This document shows positions 45,620-55,019 of a stretch of DNA of 64,000 bases, piece after piece. Numbering within the stretch: position 1 is the first letter of the stretch; each line of letters starts with the position of its first letter. The translations under genes and the position numbers were made by a program. The stretch covers positions 124,001 through 188,000 of the forward strand of contig NZ_JAKPBU010000011.1 in NCBI RefSeq assembly GCF_022662495.1. The letters run 5' to 3'. A model generated the notes under the pieces. It saw only the letters and a list, made by a program, of their open reading frames with translations. It ran no database searches and was not told where the DNA came from. This stretch comes from Lysobacter sp. M2-1. GTDB taxonomy: Bacteria > Pseudomonadota > Gammaproteobacteria > Xanthomonadales > Xanthomonadaceae.

Positions 45620-47653
45620 ATGAATCGCGACCCATCCATTTCGGGCCAGAATCCCGCGCTGCCGGACATCTTCGGATACCGGTTGCAACGCGTGCTCGGC
45701 TATGGCGGCATGTCGACCGTGTACCTCGCGCGCCAGATCTCGCTCGACCGGGAAGTCGCGCTCAAGGTCATGCTGCCCGAGGCGCTGACCGACGAGATCA
45801 GCCGCCGGCGCTTCGAGAACGAGGCACGCACCATCGCCCGGCTCGACCATCCCAACATCGTGGGCATCTTCGAGGTCGGCCGCACCCGCGACGGGCTGCC
45901 CTACTACGCCATGCCCTACCTGGCGCGCGGGCACGTGGGCCAGCGCGCCTTCGGCGCCGATCCGGCGCAGGTACGCTCGATCCTCGATGCACTGCTCTCC
46001 GCGCTCGAATACGCGCACAGCCGCGGGGTGGTGCACCGCGACGTGAAGGCCGAGAACGTGCTGTTCGACGACGCCGACCGGCCGCTGCTGGCCGATTTCG
46101 GCATCGCCCTGCGCCGCGGCTATGGCACCCGTGTCACCACCGCCGGCCTGGCCGTCGGCAGTACCGCCTACATGCCGCCAGAGCAGGCGCGCGGGCACAA
46201 CGTCGACGGTCGCGCGGATGTGTACAGCGTGGGCGTGCTGGGCTGGGAAATGCTCACCGGACGCCTGCCGTACAACGCCGGCGATGCCCTCTCGATGGCC
46301 CTGCAGCACGCGCAGGAACCGATCCCGCGCCTGCCGCCGGAGCTGCGCCACTGGCAGAAGTTCTTCGATCGCGCGCTGGCCAAGACGCCGGAGGCGCGAT
46401 TCGCCAGCGCGAAGGAAATGCGCGCGGCGCTCGCCAAGGTGCCGGAGCACGCCCACGGCACTTCGGGCGACGCGCAACGCTGGCTACCCTGGGCAGGGGC
46501 CGCCGCGGTGCTGCTCGCGTTGGTGGCCGGTTTCATGGCCTGGCCCTGGGGCTCGCCGCAACGCGGCGTGGCTGGTTCCGCAACGCCGGCAGCCGGCAGT
46601 ACGTCACCGGCATCCGGGGCGGCCGCGCAGCAGGGGACGCAGGCGCTGGCCGTCGATGGCCTGGATACCTTGAAGCGTCCCCTGCCGGAATCTGCCACCG
46701 AGCGCTGGCTCGTGGCCGCCGAAGCGCAGATCGAGCAGGAGCGCTGGACCACGCCGCGGGGCGACAACGCCTACGAAAGCCTGATGACCGCTGCGCAGGC
46801 CGATCCCACCCACCCGCGCCTGGCCCCGGTTGCGGGCGAACTGATCGCCGCGCTCGCCCAGCAGGCGGTCCGCACCCTCGGACGCGGCGAAACCGCGCCC
46901 GCCGTGGAAGCGATTACGCGCGCGCGCGCGCTGTCCGAGCGTATTGCCCTGCCCAGAGCCAACGGAGCCACGCAGCCGCAGGCCCTGCTGCGGATGGAAT
47001 CGCAAGTCACCGATGCATTGCAGACGCGTGTCGACGAAGCCGTAAAAAAGGGGGACCGGGATGCAGTAGCCGGTATCGTCGCGGACGCGCGCAAGCTCGG
47101 TCTCGATCCATCGCGCCTGCGCGGGACCACAATCGCCATCGCCCCACAGGCCGAACGGGTCGCCGCGCAGCCCATGCCGCGCGAACGTGGCTGGACCCTG
47201 CTGCGCACCAGGGCAGGAAGCGTCGCGATCGCCGACGGAAATGTCAGCCGCGGCGACTATGCGCGCTTTGCCGAAGTCAGCCGACGACCACCGGCCCGAT
47301 GTCGCGAACGGGGCTCGCTGCTGCGGATCCTGGCACCGCGCGACTGGACGTCGCCTGGGTTCGAACAGACACCGCAACAGCCGGTAGTCTGCGTGTCCTG
47401 GCAGGACGCGCAAGCCTATGCGCGCTGGCTGGGCGCGCGGGATGGCCGGCGCTACCGGCTGGCCAGTGCGGAAGAACTGCGTGCGGCTCCGGCCGCCGGC
47501 AGCGGCGCGATCGGCTCCTGGTCGGACGCCTGCGGCGAGACCTGCGCGCAGCGCCTGGCCATCGGCGACGGCGCGGGCGAGGAAGCCGAGCGCCGCCTGC
47601 AGCCCGACCGCGGCTACGACGATGTCGGTTTCCGTCTCGCACGGGATCTCTAG
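45620..47653 (+). CDS. Ser/Thr protein kinase with C-terminal FGE-like domain
   Basis: 677 residues. A Hanks-type kinase domain (about 19-275) has the glycine loop LGYGGMSTVYLA, the ATP-binding Lys in VALKV (K49), the catalytic HRDVKAEN (D141) and ADFG (159-161), so it should be active. A transmembrane helix lies at about 289-310, then an extracytoplasmic Ala-rich helical region. The last 140 residues resemble the formylglycine-generating-enzyme (FGE/SUMF) fold: GNVSRGDYARFAE, QQPVVCVSWQDAQAYARWLG, RYRLASAEEL, and a final RGYDDVGFRLARDL. Kinase inside, FGE-like domain outside suggests a sensor or effector. No phosphatase or sulfatase partner is nearby. Confidence 0.88.
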   Translation: MNRDPSISGQNPALPDIFGYRLQRVLGYGGMSTVYLARQISLDREVALKVMLPEALTDEISRRRFENEARTIARLDHPNIVGIFEVGRTRDGLPYYAMPYLARGHVGQRAFGADPAQVRSILDALLSALEYAHSRGVVHRDVKAENVLFDDADRPLLADFGIALRRGYGTRVTTAGLAVGSTAYMPPEQARGHNVDGRADVYSVGVLGWEMLTGRLPYNAGDALSMALQHAQEPIPRLPPELRHWQKFFDRALAKTPEARFASAKEMRAALAKVPEHAHGTSGDAQRWLPWAGAAAVLLALVAGFMAWPWGSPQRGVAGSATPAAGSTSPASGAAAQQGTQALAVDGLDTLKRPLPESATERWLVAAEAQIEQERWTTPRGDNAYESLMTAAQADPTHPRLAPVAGELIAALAQQAVRTLGRGETAPAVEAITRARALSERIALPRANGATQPQALLRMESQVTDALQTRVDEAVKKGDRDAVAGIVADARKLGLDPSRLRGTTIAIAPQAERVAAQPMPRERGWTLLRTRAGSVAIADGNVSRGDYARFAEVSRRPPARCRERGSLLRILAPRDWTSPGFEQTPQQPVVCVSWQDAQAYARWLGARDGRRYRLASAEELRAAPAAGSGAIGSWSDACGETCAQRLAIGDGAGEEAERRLQPDRGYDDVGFRLARDL

Positions 47654-47683
47654 CGCCCGCTCATGGGCGGCTCGCCTCCCGCC

Positions 47684-47689
47684 TACAAT
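47684..47689 (+). promoter_or_regulatory. -10-like hexamer TACAAT before the DUF502 gene
   Basis: TACAAT ends six bases before the ATG at 47696; no ribosome site. Leaderless-type spacing. Confidence 0.45.
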
Positions 47690-47695
47690 CGCGGC

Positions 47696-48412
47696 ATGAC
47701 CACGCCCCCCGTCCCGCCGCATGCGATTCCGCCACGCACGCACAATGCGCAACGCCCCAGCCTGCAGAAGATCTTCCTGACCGGCGTGCTCACCCTGCTG
47801 CCCATCTGGCTGACCTGGGTGGTGGTGAAGTTCGTGTTCGTGCTGCTCTCGGATACCAGCCGGCCGCTGGTCGATCCGTTGCTGCGCAACCTCGCCGTGA
47901 CCAACCCCCAGGCGTTCGCATGGCTGCAGCAAGCCTGGGTGCAGATGTCCATCGGACTGCTGGCCACCCTGGCGGTGATCCTGCTGTCCGGGGTGATGGC
48001 GCGGCGCGTATTCGGCCAGCGCCTGTTGCGCTGGTTCGAAGCGCTGGTTGCGCGCGTGCCGCTGGCGAACACGATCTACGGCAGCGCCCGCAAACTGCTC
48101 GACATCCTGCAGACCGCGCCCGACGGCACCCAGCGTGTGGTGCTGATCGACTTCCCGCACACCGAAATGAAATCGGTCGGCTTCGTGACCCGGGTGATCC
48201 GGGAGCACGGCAGCGGGCGCGAACTGGCGGCCGTGTACGTGCCCACCACGCCGAATCCGACTTCGGGCTACCTCGAGATCGTGCCGGTCGAAAAGATGAC
48301 GCCCACCGACTGGACCGTGGACCAGGCGATGAGCTTCATCATCTCCGGCGGCGCGGTGTCGCCCGACTCGATTCCGTTCTCGGTGCCGGCGCCTGTGGTG
48401 CCGGACCGCTGA
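47696..48412 (+). CDS. DUF502 family membrane protein
   Basis: 238 residues. Two transmembrane helices (about 28-50 and 78-100) and a C-terminal soluble domain with the family motifs VPLANTIYGSARKLLDIL and VYVPTTPNPTSGYLEIVPVEKM, followed by SFIISGGAVSP. DUF502 proteins are widespread envelope proteins of unknown role. The ATG 47696 starts 42 bases after the kinase stop. The N-terminal 25 residues are Pro-rich. Confidence 0.92.
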   Translation: MTTPPVPPHAIPPRTHNAQRPSLQKIFLTGVLTLLPIWLTWVVVKFVFVLLSDTSRPLVDPLLRNLAVTNPQAFAWLQQAWVQMSIGLLATLAVILLSGVMARRVFGQRLLRWFEALVARVPLANTIYGSARKLLDILQTAPDGTQRVVLIDFPHTEMKSVGFVTRVIREHGSGRELAAVYVPTTPNPTSGYLEIVPVEKMTPTDWTVDQAMSFIISGGAVSPDSIPFSVPAPVVPDR

Positions 48413-48569
48413 CCGGTGCGGCACTGCGCGCATCCGGGGATGCGTACGCCCTGCCTCGTAGCGGGCATCGTCGACATCGATGAAGCAGCGGTCCGGATAC
48501 TTACGGATCGCGTCGACGCAGCGCCCGCAGCACCGCCGCATCATTTCTTCGATTGATGACCCACAAGCC

Positions 48570-49340
48570 ATGACCCAGCGACCCCTCGACGACCGCGCCA
48601 CCCGTCTGTACATCGGCCTGGCCGCCTTCTTCTGCGTCAACGCCGTGCTGGCGGAGTTCATCGGGGTCAAGATCTTCGCGCTGGAGGAGACGCTGGGACT
48701 GGCGCCGTTCGAGTGGAACCTGTTCGGCCAGAGCGGTTCGCTCAACTTCACCGTGGGCACCCTGCTGTGGCCGTTCGTGTTCGTGTTCACCGACGTGATC
48801 AACGAATTCTTCGGCATGCGTGGCGTGCGCTTCGTGTCGTGGATCGCGGTGGCGCTGATCGCGTACGGTTTCGTGTTCGCCTTCGCCGGCATCGCGCTGG
48901 CGCCTGCAGGCTGGTGGGTCGGCGCGGCGCAGGAACAGGGCGTGCCTGATTACCAGGCGGCGTATGCGGCGGTGTTCGGCCAGGGCCAGTGGAGCATCGT
49001 CGGTTCGATCATCGCCTTCCTGCTGGGCCAGCTGATCGACGTCAGCGTGTTCCACCGCATCCGCAAGGCGACGGGCGAGCGCTGGGTGTGGCTGCGCGCG
49101 ACCGGATCCACCGCGGTATCGCAGCTGGTGGACAGTTTCGTGGTGCTGTACATCGCCTTCGTGCTGGGGCCACAGCACTGGCCGATGCCACAGTTCTTCG
49201 CCATCGGCAGCGTCAACTATGTCTACAAGATGGGCGCGGCCGTGGCGATGATCCCGCTGCTGTACCTGATGCGGCGGGCCATCACCCGTTACCTCGGCGC
49301 CCAGCGCGCCACGGAGCTGCGCCACCAGGCCGCGCTTTGA
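48570..49340 (+). CDS. Queuosine precursor transporter (YhhQ family)
   Basis: 256 residues, about six helices. YhhQ/QPTR proteins take up the queuosine precursors preQ0 or preQ1. Landmarks are FIGVKIFAL, the conserved FVFVFTDVINEFFG, and LLGQLIDVSVFHRIRKAT and SQLVDSFVVLYIAF. ATG 48570 is used rather than 48480, which would add an unlikely basic N-terminus. No queuosine synthesis gene is nearby, so the assignment is by family only. Confidence 0.9.
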   Translation: MTQRPLDDRATRLYIGLAAFFCVNAVLAEFIGVKIFALEETLGLAPFEWNLFGQSGSLNFTVGTLLWPFVFVFTDVINEFFGMRGVRFVSWIAVALIAYGFVFAFAGIALAPAGWWVGAAQEQGVPDYQAAYAAVFGQGQWSIVGSIIAFLLGQLIDVSVFHRIRKATGERWVWLRATGSTAVSQLVDSFVVLYIAFVLGPQHWPMPQFFAIGSVNYVYKMGAAVAMIPLLYLMRRAITRYLGAQRATELRHQAAL

Positions 49341-49441
49341 GCCGCAATCGGCGGTGCTGATGCGCCGCAAGTGACCTTTGGCCCATGGCCCGTCGCCCCG
49401 CAGCGGCGAGGCTTGGGGTTTGCCCTGCCCCCGGAGCCCCC

Positions 49442-51268
49442 ATGCCCGTACGCGTCCTGCTCGCCGCCGCCCTCGCGATCGCCCTGGTCGGCTGCGCCAC
49501 CACGGCTCCCGACGGCACCCGCACGGGCACGGCCGACGAGCTCGCCTTCCCGCGCTCGGACAAGGCCGCGCGGCTGGACAAGCTGTACGCGGACTACTGG
49601 GAAGCGCTGCTCAAGCTCAATCCGGTCCAGGCCACGTTCCAGGGAGACAACCGCTACAACGACCAGCTGCCCGACTTTGGCACCGCGCAGTTCCGCGCGC
49701 AGTCGCGCAAGTTCACCCAGGACTGGCTGCAGCGGGTGGAAGCCATCGGTGCGGACGGCCTGCAGGGGCAGGCGCTGCTGAGCTACCAGATCTTCGTGCG
49801 CGATGCGAAGAACTCGCTCGAAGCCGACCAGTACCCCACCTGGATGCAGCCGATCAACCAGATGGGCGGCATACCCAGCTTCGCCGTGCAGCTGGGCTCG
49901 GGCACCGGTGCGCAGCCGTTCAAGACGGTCAAGGATTACGACAACTGGCTGGCACGCGGCAACCGGCTGCCGGCGCTGTTCGACACCTCGATCGCCAACA
50001 TGCGCGAAGGCATCAAAGCAGGGGTCGTCCAGCCTAGACCGTTGATGGAGAAGGTGATCCCGCAGCTCGACGCGCTGATCAAGGACAGGCCCGAAGACAC
50101 GCTGTTGTGGGGGCCTGTCAGGAGCATGCCGGCCGATTTCAGCGATGCCGACAAGCAGCGCCTGACCGCCGCGTACCGCGACATGATCGGGCAGCGGGTG
50201 ATGCCGGCGTACAAGAGGCTACGTGCCTTCATCGCCGATGAGTATCTGCCCGCCACCCGTACGACCGTGAGCCTGGACAAGCTGCCCAACGGCGCGGCCT
50301 GGTACGCGTTCAACGTGCGCAACAGCACCTCGACCAACATGACGCCGGCGCAGATCCATCAGCTGGGGCTGGACGAAGTCGCGCGCATCCACGGCGAAAT
50401 CGGCAAGGTGATGCGCCAGGTCGGCTTCAAGGGCGACCTGCAGGCCTTCTTCAAGTTCATGCGCACCCAGAAGCGATTCGAGTACAAGACCGAAGGCGCG
50501 CTGCTCGAGCACTATCGTTCCCTGGAAGACAAGATCAACGAGAAGATCCCCGGGCAGTTCTCGCTGGTCCCGAAGGCGCCGTTCGAGATCCGCCCGGTCG
50601 AGCCTTACCGCGCCAAGTCCGCTGCGGGCGGTTCGTACATGAGCCCCAGCGAGGACGGCAAGCGCCCCGGCATCTTCTACGTCAACACCTACGACCTGCC
50701 CACGCGCAAGACCTGGGACGCCGAGGATCTTTACCTGCACGAGGCGATCCCGGGCCACCACTTCCAGCTGGCGCTGCAGCAGGAACTGACCGACTTGCCC
50801 AAGTTCCGGCGCTTCGGCGGCGAGACCGCCTTCATCGAGGGCTGGGGCCTGTATGCCGAGTCGCTGGGCAAGGACCTGGGCGTGTACACCGATCCGTACA
50901 ACTACTTCGGCTACCTGCAGAACGAACTATGGCGCGCGATCCGCCTGGTCACCGACACCGGCCTGCACAGCAAGGGCTGGACCCGCGAGCAGGTGATCAA
51001 ATACATGCTCGACAACTCCGCGGAAAGCGAAACCCAGGCCACCGCCGAAGCCGAACGCTACATCGCCTGGCCCGCGCAGGCCCTGGCCTACAAGATCGGC
51101 GAGCTGAAGATCAAGGAAGTCCGGGCGAAGGCTGAAAAGGAGCTTGGGCCGAAGTTCGACGTCCGCGAGTTCCACGCCGAAGTGCTCAAGGACGGCTCGG
51201 TCCCGCTCGACGTGCTGGAGCAGAAGATCGACCGCTGGGTGAGCGGACGCGCCAAGCAGATGCCTTGA
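49442..51268 (+). CDS. DUF885 lipoprotein, predicted zinc metallopeptidase (copy 1)
   Basis: 608 residues with a lipobox LVGC (Cys 18), so a lipoprotein in the envelope. DUF885 proteins are alpha-helical metallopeptidase-like enzymes; the zinc motif HEAIPGHHFQ begins at H433 with a downstream Glu-containing helix (TAFIEGWGLYAE). Substrate unknown. Tandem with a paralogue at 51361-53190; the two are alike throughout and nearly identical in the last 120 residues. ATG 49442 gives the signal sequence; upstream codons would spoil it. Confidence 0.9.
   Translation: MPVRVLLAAALAIALVGCATTAPDGTRTGTADELAFPRSDKAARLDKLYADYWEALLKLNPVQATFQGDNRYNDQLPDFGTAQFRAQSRKFTQDWLQRVEAIGADGLQGQALLSYQIFVRDAKNSLEADQYPTWMQPINQMGGIPSFAVQLGSGTGAQPFKTVKDYDNWLARGNRLPALFDTSIANMREGIKAGVVQPRPLMEKVIPQLDALIKDRPEDTLLWGPVRSMPADFSDADKQRLTAAYRDMIGQRVMPAYKRLRAFIADEYLPATRTTVSLDKLPNGAAWYAFNVRNSTSTNMTPAQIHQLGLDEVARIHGEIGKVMRQVGFKGDLQAFFKFMRTQKRFEYKTEGALLEHYRSLEDKINEKIPGQFSLVPKAPFEIRPVEPYRAKSAAGGSYMSPSEDGKRPGIFYVNTYDLPTRKTWDAEDLYLHEAIPGHHFQLALQQELTDLPKFRRFGGETAFIEGWGLYAESLGKDLGVYTDPYNYFGYLQNELWRAIRLVTDTGLHSKGWTREQVIKYMLDNSAESETQATAEAERYIAWPAQALAYKIGELKIKEVRAKAEKELGPKFDVREFHAEVLKDGSVPLDVLEQKIDRWVSGRAKQMP
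50897..51000. repeat. 104-bp tract identical to 52825-52928
   Basis: The bases 50897-51000 and 52825-52928 in the two DUF885 genes are identical without a single synonymous change, and the following 170 bases differ only at scattered sites. The 5' parts of the genes are much more diverged, so identity is concentrated near the 3' end. Confidence 0.9.
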
Positions 51269-51360
51269 ATCCCATCTGCTGCGTCCGCGCAACGACGCCT
51301 TCCAATCCATAACCCATCGATACACACCGCAGTTCCATCGCTTCCACCAGGAGATCCCAC

Positions 51361-53190
51361 GTGACGCTACGCCCGCTTCTGCTCTCCCTTGCCATCGCCG
51401 GCGCGCTTGCCGCCTGCGACCGCGCGCCGTCCACCGATGCCGCGACGACCACGCCAACCGCCAACGTCAGCACCGCGGACGCCGCCGCGAAGGCTTCCCA
51501 GCTCAAGCAGCTCTACGCGGACTACTGGGAAGCGTTGCTCAAGCTCAACCCGGTGATTGCAACGTTCACCGGCGACAACCGCTACAACGACCAGCTGCCG
51601 GATTCGGGCTCGGCGGCCTACCGCCAGCAGATGCAGCAGTTCACCGAAGAATGGCTGAAGAAGGCCGAAGCGATCGGCTCGGCCGGACTGAGCGGACAGG
51701 ACCTGCTCAGCTACGAAATCTTCGTCGCCGATTCCAAGGACACGCTGGAAGGTTTTCAGTACCCCGACTGGCAGATGCCGGTCAACCAGATGCGCAGCAC
51801 CGCGACGCTTGCGGTGCAGCTGGGCTCGGGTACCGGTGCGCAGCCGTTCAAGACGGTCAAGGACTACGACAACTGGCTGGCACGCGCCGGCCGCCTGCCG
51901 GTGCTGCTTGACACCGAGATCGCCAACATGCGCGAAGGGATGAAGACCGGCGTGGTCATGCCGCGCGCGCTGATGGAGGACGTGATCCCGCAACTCGACG
52001 CGCTGATCAAGGACAAGCCGGAGGAATCCCTGTTCTGGGGCCCGATCACGAGCATGCCGAAGGAATTCCCCGAGGCCGACCGCACCCGCCTGACCGAGGC
52101 GTTCCGCAAGCTGATCCTCGAGCAGATCAACCCTGCCTACCAGAAGCAGCGCGACTTCATCGCCAACGAATACCTGCCCAAGACCCGCGACAGCGTGGGC
52201 CTGGACAAGCTGCCCGACGGCGCCGCCTGGTACGCGTTCAACGCGCGCCAGAGCACCACCACGGACAAGTCGCCGGCCGAAATCCACCAGATCGGGCTGG
52301 ACGAGGTCGCGCGCATCCATGGCGAGATCCGCAAGGTCATGGCCGAGGTCAAGTTCGAGGGATCGATGCAGGACTTCTTCAAGTTCATGCAGACCGATCC
52401 GCGCTTCAGCTTCAAGGACCAGAAGGCGCTGCTGGAGCACTACCGCGCGCTGGAAGACAGGATCAACCAGAAGATTCCCGAGCAGTTCTCGCTGGTCCCG
52501 AAGGCGCCGTTCGAGATCCGGCCGATCGAGCCGTTCCGCGAGAAGTCCGCCGCCGGCGGCGAATACATGATTCCGAGCGAGGACGGCAGCCGGCCGGGCA
52601 TCTTCTACGTCAACACCTACGACCTGCCCACGCGCAAGACCTGGGACGCCGAGGACCTGTACCTGCACGAGGCGATTCCGGGCCACCACTTCCAGCTGGC
52701 GCTGCAGATCGAGCTGAAGGACATGCCGACGTTCCGGCGCTGGGGCGGCGAAACCGCGTTCGCCGAAGGCTGGGGCCTGTACTCCGAGTCGCTGGGCAAG
52801 GACCTGGGCGTCTATACCGATCCCTACAACTACTTCGGCTACCTGCAGAACGAACTATGGCGCGCGATCCGCCTGGTCACCGACACCGGCCTGCACAGCA
52901 AGGGCTGGACCCGCGAGCAGGTGATCAAGTACATGCTCGACAACTCCGCCGAAAGCGAAACCCAGGCCACCGCCGAAGCCGAGCGCTACGTCGCCTGGCC
53001 CGGACAGGCGCTGGCGTACAAGATCGGTGAGCTGAAGATCAAGGAAGTCCGGGCGAAGGCAGAAAAGGAGCTTGGGCCGAAGTTCGACGTCCGCGAGTTC
53101 CATGCCGAGGTACTCAAGGACGGCTCGGTGCCGCTGGACGTGCTGGAACAGAAGATCGACCGCTGGATTGCCGCGAAGAAGGCGGCCTGA
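51361..53190 (+). CDS. DUF885 lipoprotein, predicted zinc metallopeptidase (copy 2)
   Basis: 609 residues, paralogue of the gene just upstream. Lipobox LAAC (Cys 19). Zinc motif HEAIPGHHFQ begins at H436. The N-terminal 45 residues after the Cys are low-complexity (TDAATTTPTANVSTADAAAK) and unlike copy 1. Start GTG 51361 with GGAG upstream. A strong terminator follows at 53226. The pair may be co-transcribed (92-base gap). Confidence 0.9.
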   Translation: MTLRPLLLSLAIAGALAACDRAPSTDAATTTPTANVSTADAAAKASQLKQLYADYWEALLKLNPVIATFTGDNRYNDQLPDSGSAAYRQQMQQFTEEWLKKAEAIGSAGLSGQDLLSYEIFVADSKDTLEGFQYPDWQMPVNQMRSTATLAVQLGSGTGAQPFKTVKDYDNWLARAGRLPVLLDTEIANMREGMKTGVVMPRALMEDVIPQLDALIKDKPEESLFWGPITSMPKEFPEADRTRLTEAFRKLILEQINPAYQKQRDFIANEYLPKTRDSVGLDKLPDGAAWYAFNARQSTTTDKSPAEIHQIGLDEVARIHGEIRKVMAEVKFEGSMQDFFKFMQTDPRFSFKDQKALLEHYRALEDRINQKIPEQFSLVPKAPFEIRPIEPFREKSAAGGEYMIPSEDGSRPGIFYVNTYDLPTRKTWDAEDLYLHEAIPGHHFQLALQIELKDMPTFRRWGGETAFAEGWGLYSESLGKDLGVYTDPYNYFGYLQNELWRAIRLVTDTGLHSKGWTREQVIKYMLDNSAESETQATAEAERYVAWPGQALAYKIGELKIKEVRAKAEKELGPKFDVREFHAEVLKDGSVPLDVLEQKIDRWIAAKKAA

Positions 53191-53225
53191 CCGGGCCTGC
53201 TTCGCGCCCGCGCGGTTCCCCAACG

Positions 53226-53258
53226 GAAGAAGGCCGGCAATGCCGGCCTTCTTCTTTT
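53226..53258. terminator. Bidirectional terminator, DUF885 / rhlE
   Basis: Perfect 13-bp stem GAAGAAGGCCGGC / GCCGGCCTTCTTC with AAT loop, followed by TTTT. It ends the DUF885 pair and lies 23 bases past the rhlE stop on the other strand. Confidence 0.92.
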
Positions 53259-53280
53259 GCCCCAGGATGCGGGTGTGCGC

Positions 53281-54663
53281 TTATGCGCGCACGTCGCGCC
53301 GCGCATTGCCGCCACCGCGATGCTGCTTGGGACCTGCATGGGCCTGCGCGCCGCGCGACTGCGGCTTGCCATGCGCACGGTGCGCAGGCTTGCCCGGTGC
53401 ACCGCTGCGGCGCGGGGGCTGCTGGCCGGCGGGCTTGCCACGACCCGGCTGGGCCCGGGCCTGCTGGCCGCGACCACCGTTCGGCGGTCTGGCCACGTCC
53501 AGGCGGATCGGGCGGCTCGGCTCGAAGCCGCGCACCACCTGCATCTCGATCTCGGCCTTGAGTACCTTCTGGATGTCGCGCAGCAACGCGCCCTCTTCCG
53601 GCGAGACCAGCGAAAGCGCTTCGCCGGTGGCGCCGTTGCGGCCGGTGCGTCCGATCCGGTGGATGTAGTCTTCAGCCACCATCGGTAGATCGTGATTGAT
53701 CACCAGCGGCAGATTGGGGATGTCCAGGCCGCGTGCGGCCACGTCGGTCGCCACCAGGATCCGGGCCTTGCCGGACTTGAACTGCGCCAGCGCCTTCTGC
53801 CGCTGCGCCTGGCTCTTGTTGCCGTGGATTGCGACCGACGGCAAGCCGGCCTGCTCCAGCTGCTCGGCGAGGCGGTTGCAGCCATGCTTGGTCTTGCCGA
53901 ATACCAGCACCTGCTCGGTATGGCGCGCAGCCAGGATCTCGACCAGCAGGTCGCGCTTCTTCACCGCATCGACCGGATGGGCGCGGTGCACGATGGTCTC
54001 GGCGATGGTGTTCTGTGCCGCCACCTGCACCTGCTGCGGATTGCGCATGAATTCCATGGCCAACGCCTTGATCTGCGCTTCGAACGTCGCCGAGAACAGC
54101 ATGGTCTGGCGGTCCTTGGGCACGCGGCCGAGGATCCGCTTCATCGCCGGCAGGAAGCCCATGTCCAGCATGCGGTCGGCTTCGTCCAGCACCAGCACTT
54201 CCACCGCGTCGAGCTTGGCGGTGCCGCGCTCGAGGTGGTCGAGCAGGCGGCCCGGGCAGGCCACCAGGATGTCGACGCCACGGCGCAGGTTGTCCATCTG
54301 CGGCTGCATGCCCACGCCGCCGTACAGCGTGGTCACGTTCAGGCGCAGATGCCTGCCGTAGGTCTTGAAGCTTTCCGCCACCTGCACCGCGAGTTCGCGG
54401 GTGGGCACCAGCACCAGCGCGCGTGGCTTGCGCCCGCCGCTGATGTGCGTGTTCTTGGGCGGGGTCTCCTTCGACAGGCGCTGCAGCAGCGGCAGGGCGA
54501 AGGCCGCGGTCTTGCCGGTGCCGGTCTGGGCGCCGCCCAGCAGGTCGTGGCCGCCCAGCGCGAGCGGGATCGCCTGCACCTGGATCGGGGTCGGGGAGGT
54601 GTAACCGTGTTCGGCAAGCGAACGCAGCAGCGCGGGCGAAAGCCCGAGGGTTTCAAACGTCAT
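53281..54663 (-). CDS. rhlE: DEAD-box RNA helicase RhlE
   Basis: 460 residues. ATP-dependent RNA unwinding in ribosome maturation and mRNA turnover. Motifs in order: Q motif (PTPIQ), AQTGTGKT, PTRELA, VACPGRLLDHL, DEAD (VLDEADRMLDMGF), SAT, ATDVAARGLDIP and HRIGRTGRNG. The C-terminal 90 residues are a basic Gly/Arg/Pro/Gln-rich tail (GGRGQQARAQPGRGKPAG), as in RhlE-type helicases. ATG 54663 is preferred over 54675 since GGAG is then six bases upstream. A long leader (54664-55019) precedes it. Confidence 0.95.
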   Translation of the reverse strand: MTFETLGLSPALLRSLAEHGYTSPTPIQVQAIPLALGGHDLLGGAQTGTGKTAAFALPLLQRLSKETPPKNTHISGGRKPRALVLVPTRELAVQVAESFKTYGRHLRLNVTTLYGGVGMQPQMDNLRRGVDILVACPGRLLDHLERGTAKLDAVEVLVLDEADRMLDMGFLPAMKRILGRVPKDRQTMLFSATFEAQIKALAMEFMRNPQQVQVAAQNTIAETIVHRAHPVDAVKKRDLLVEILAARHTEQVLVFGKTKHGCNRLAEQLEQAGLPSVAIHGNKSQAQRQKALAQFKSGKARILVATDVAARGLDIPNLPLVINHDLPMVAEDYIHRIGRTGRNGATGEALSLVSPEEGALLRDIQKVLKAEIEMQVVRGFEPSRPIRLDVARPPNGGRGQQARAQPGRGKPAGQQPPRRSGAPGKPAHRAHGKPQSRGAQAHAGPKQHRGGGNARRDVRA

Positions 54664-55019
54664 GTGGAACTCCATTGGAAGCTGCGCGCGATGGCGCGAA
54701 GCGTTACCCGGAGCTATCCAAAACCGCGCTGCGAGTAGGGTTTGACGATGCCGGATGCTCCGGATCGTGTCTGCGCGACGAAAGACGTGCGGGGAAGTGC
54801 CGGCGATGGCTCATCGAGCCTGGATCGGCGGCGGGCTGCCTGGAAAAACGGACCAGCCGTGCGCGGTACGGGGCGCACTCTACGCGAATGCGCCCCGCGC
54901 CGCCACCCGGGGCCTGAACCACACCTTTGCTCAAGCGCCGGAATCCGCCGCCACTGGCAGATGCGACCGCTGCGCAGGTGTGCGACCCTGTGCGCCCGAT
55001 CCATCGGGAGCATCCACCG
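54664..55019. other. 356-base non-coding region between rhlE and doxX-like gene
   Basis: Divergent promoter region. GGGGCGCA (54870-54877) and TGCGCCCC (54889-54896) form a perfect 8-bp hairpin. On the minus strand TAGAGT within this loop could be the rhlE -10, giving a leader of about 200 bases. I see no coding sequence or motif for a known riboswitch. Confidence 0.5.

Noticed and set aside
43817-46477. 886-codon minus-strand open frame covering cnoX and the kinase
   Set aside because: Only its last 194 codons (DUF998, 43817-44401) make a plausible protein; the rest is antisense to genes with clear motifs.
49442-53190. DUF885 pair as an assembly duplication artefact
   Set aside because: The copies differ through most of their length and have different signal sequences, so both are real genes.
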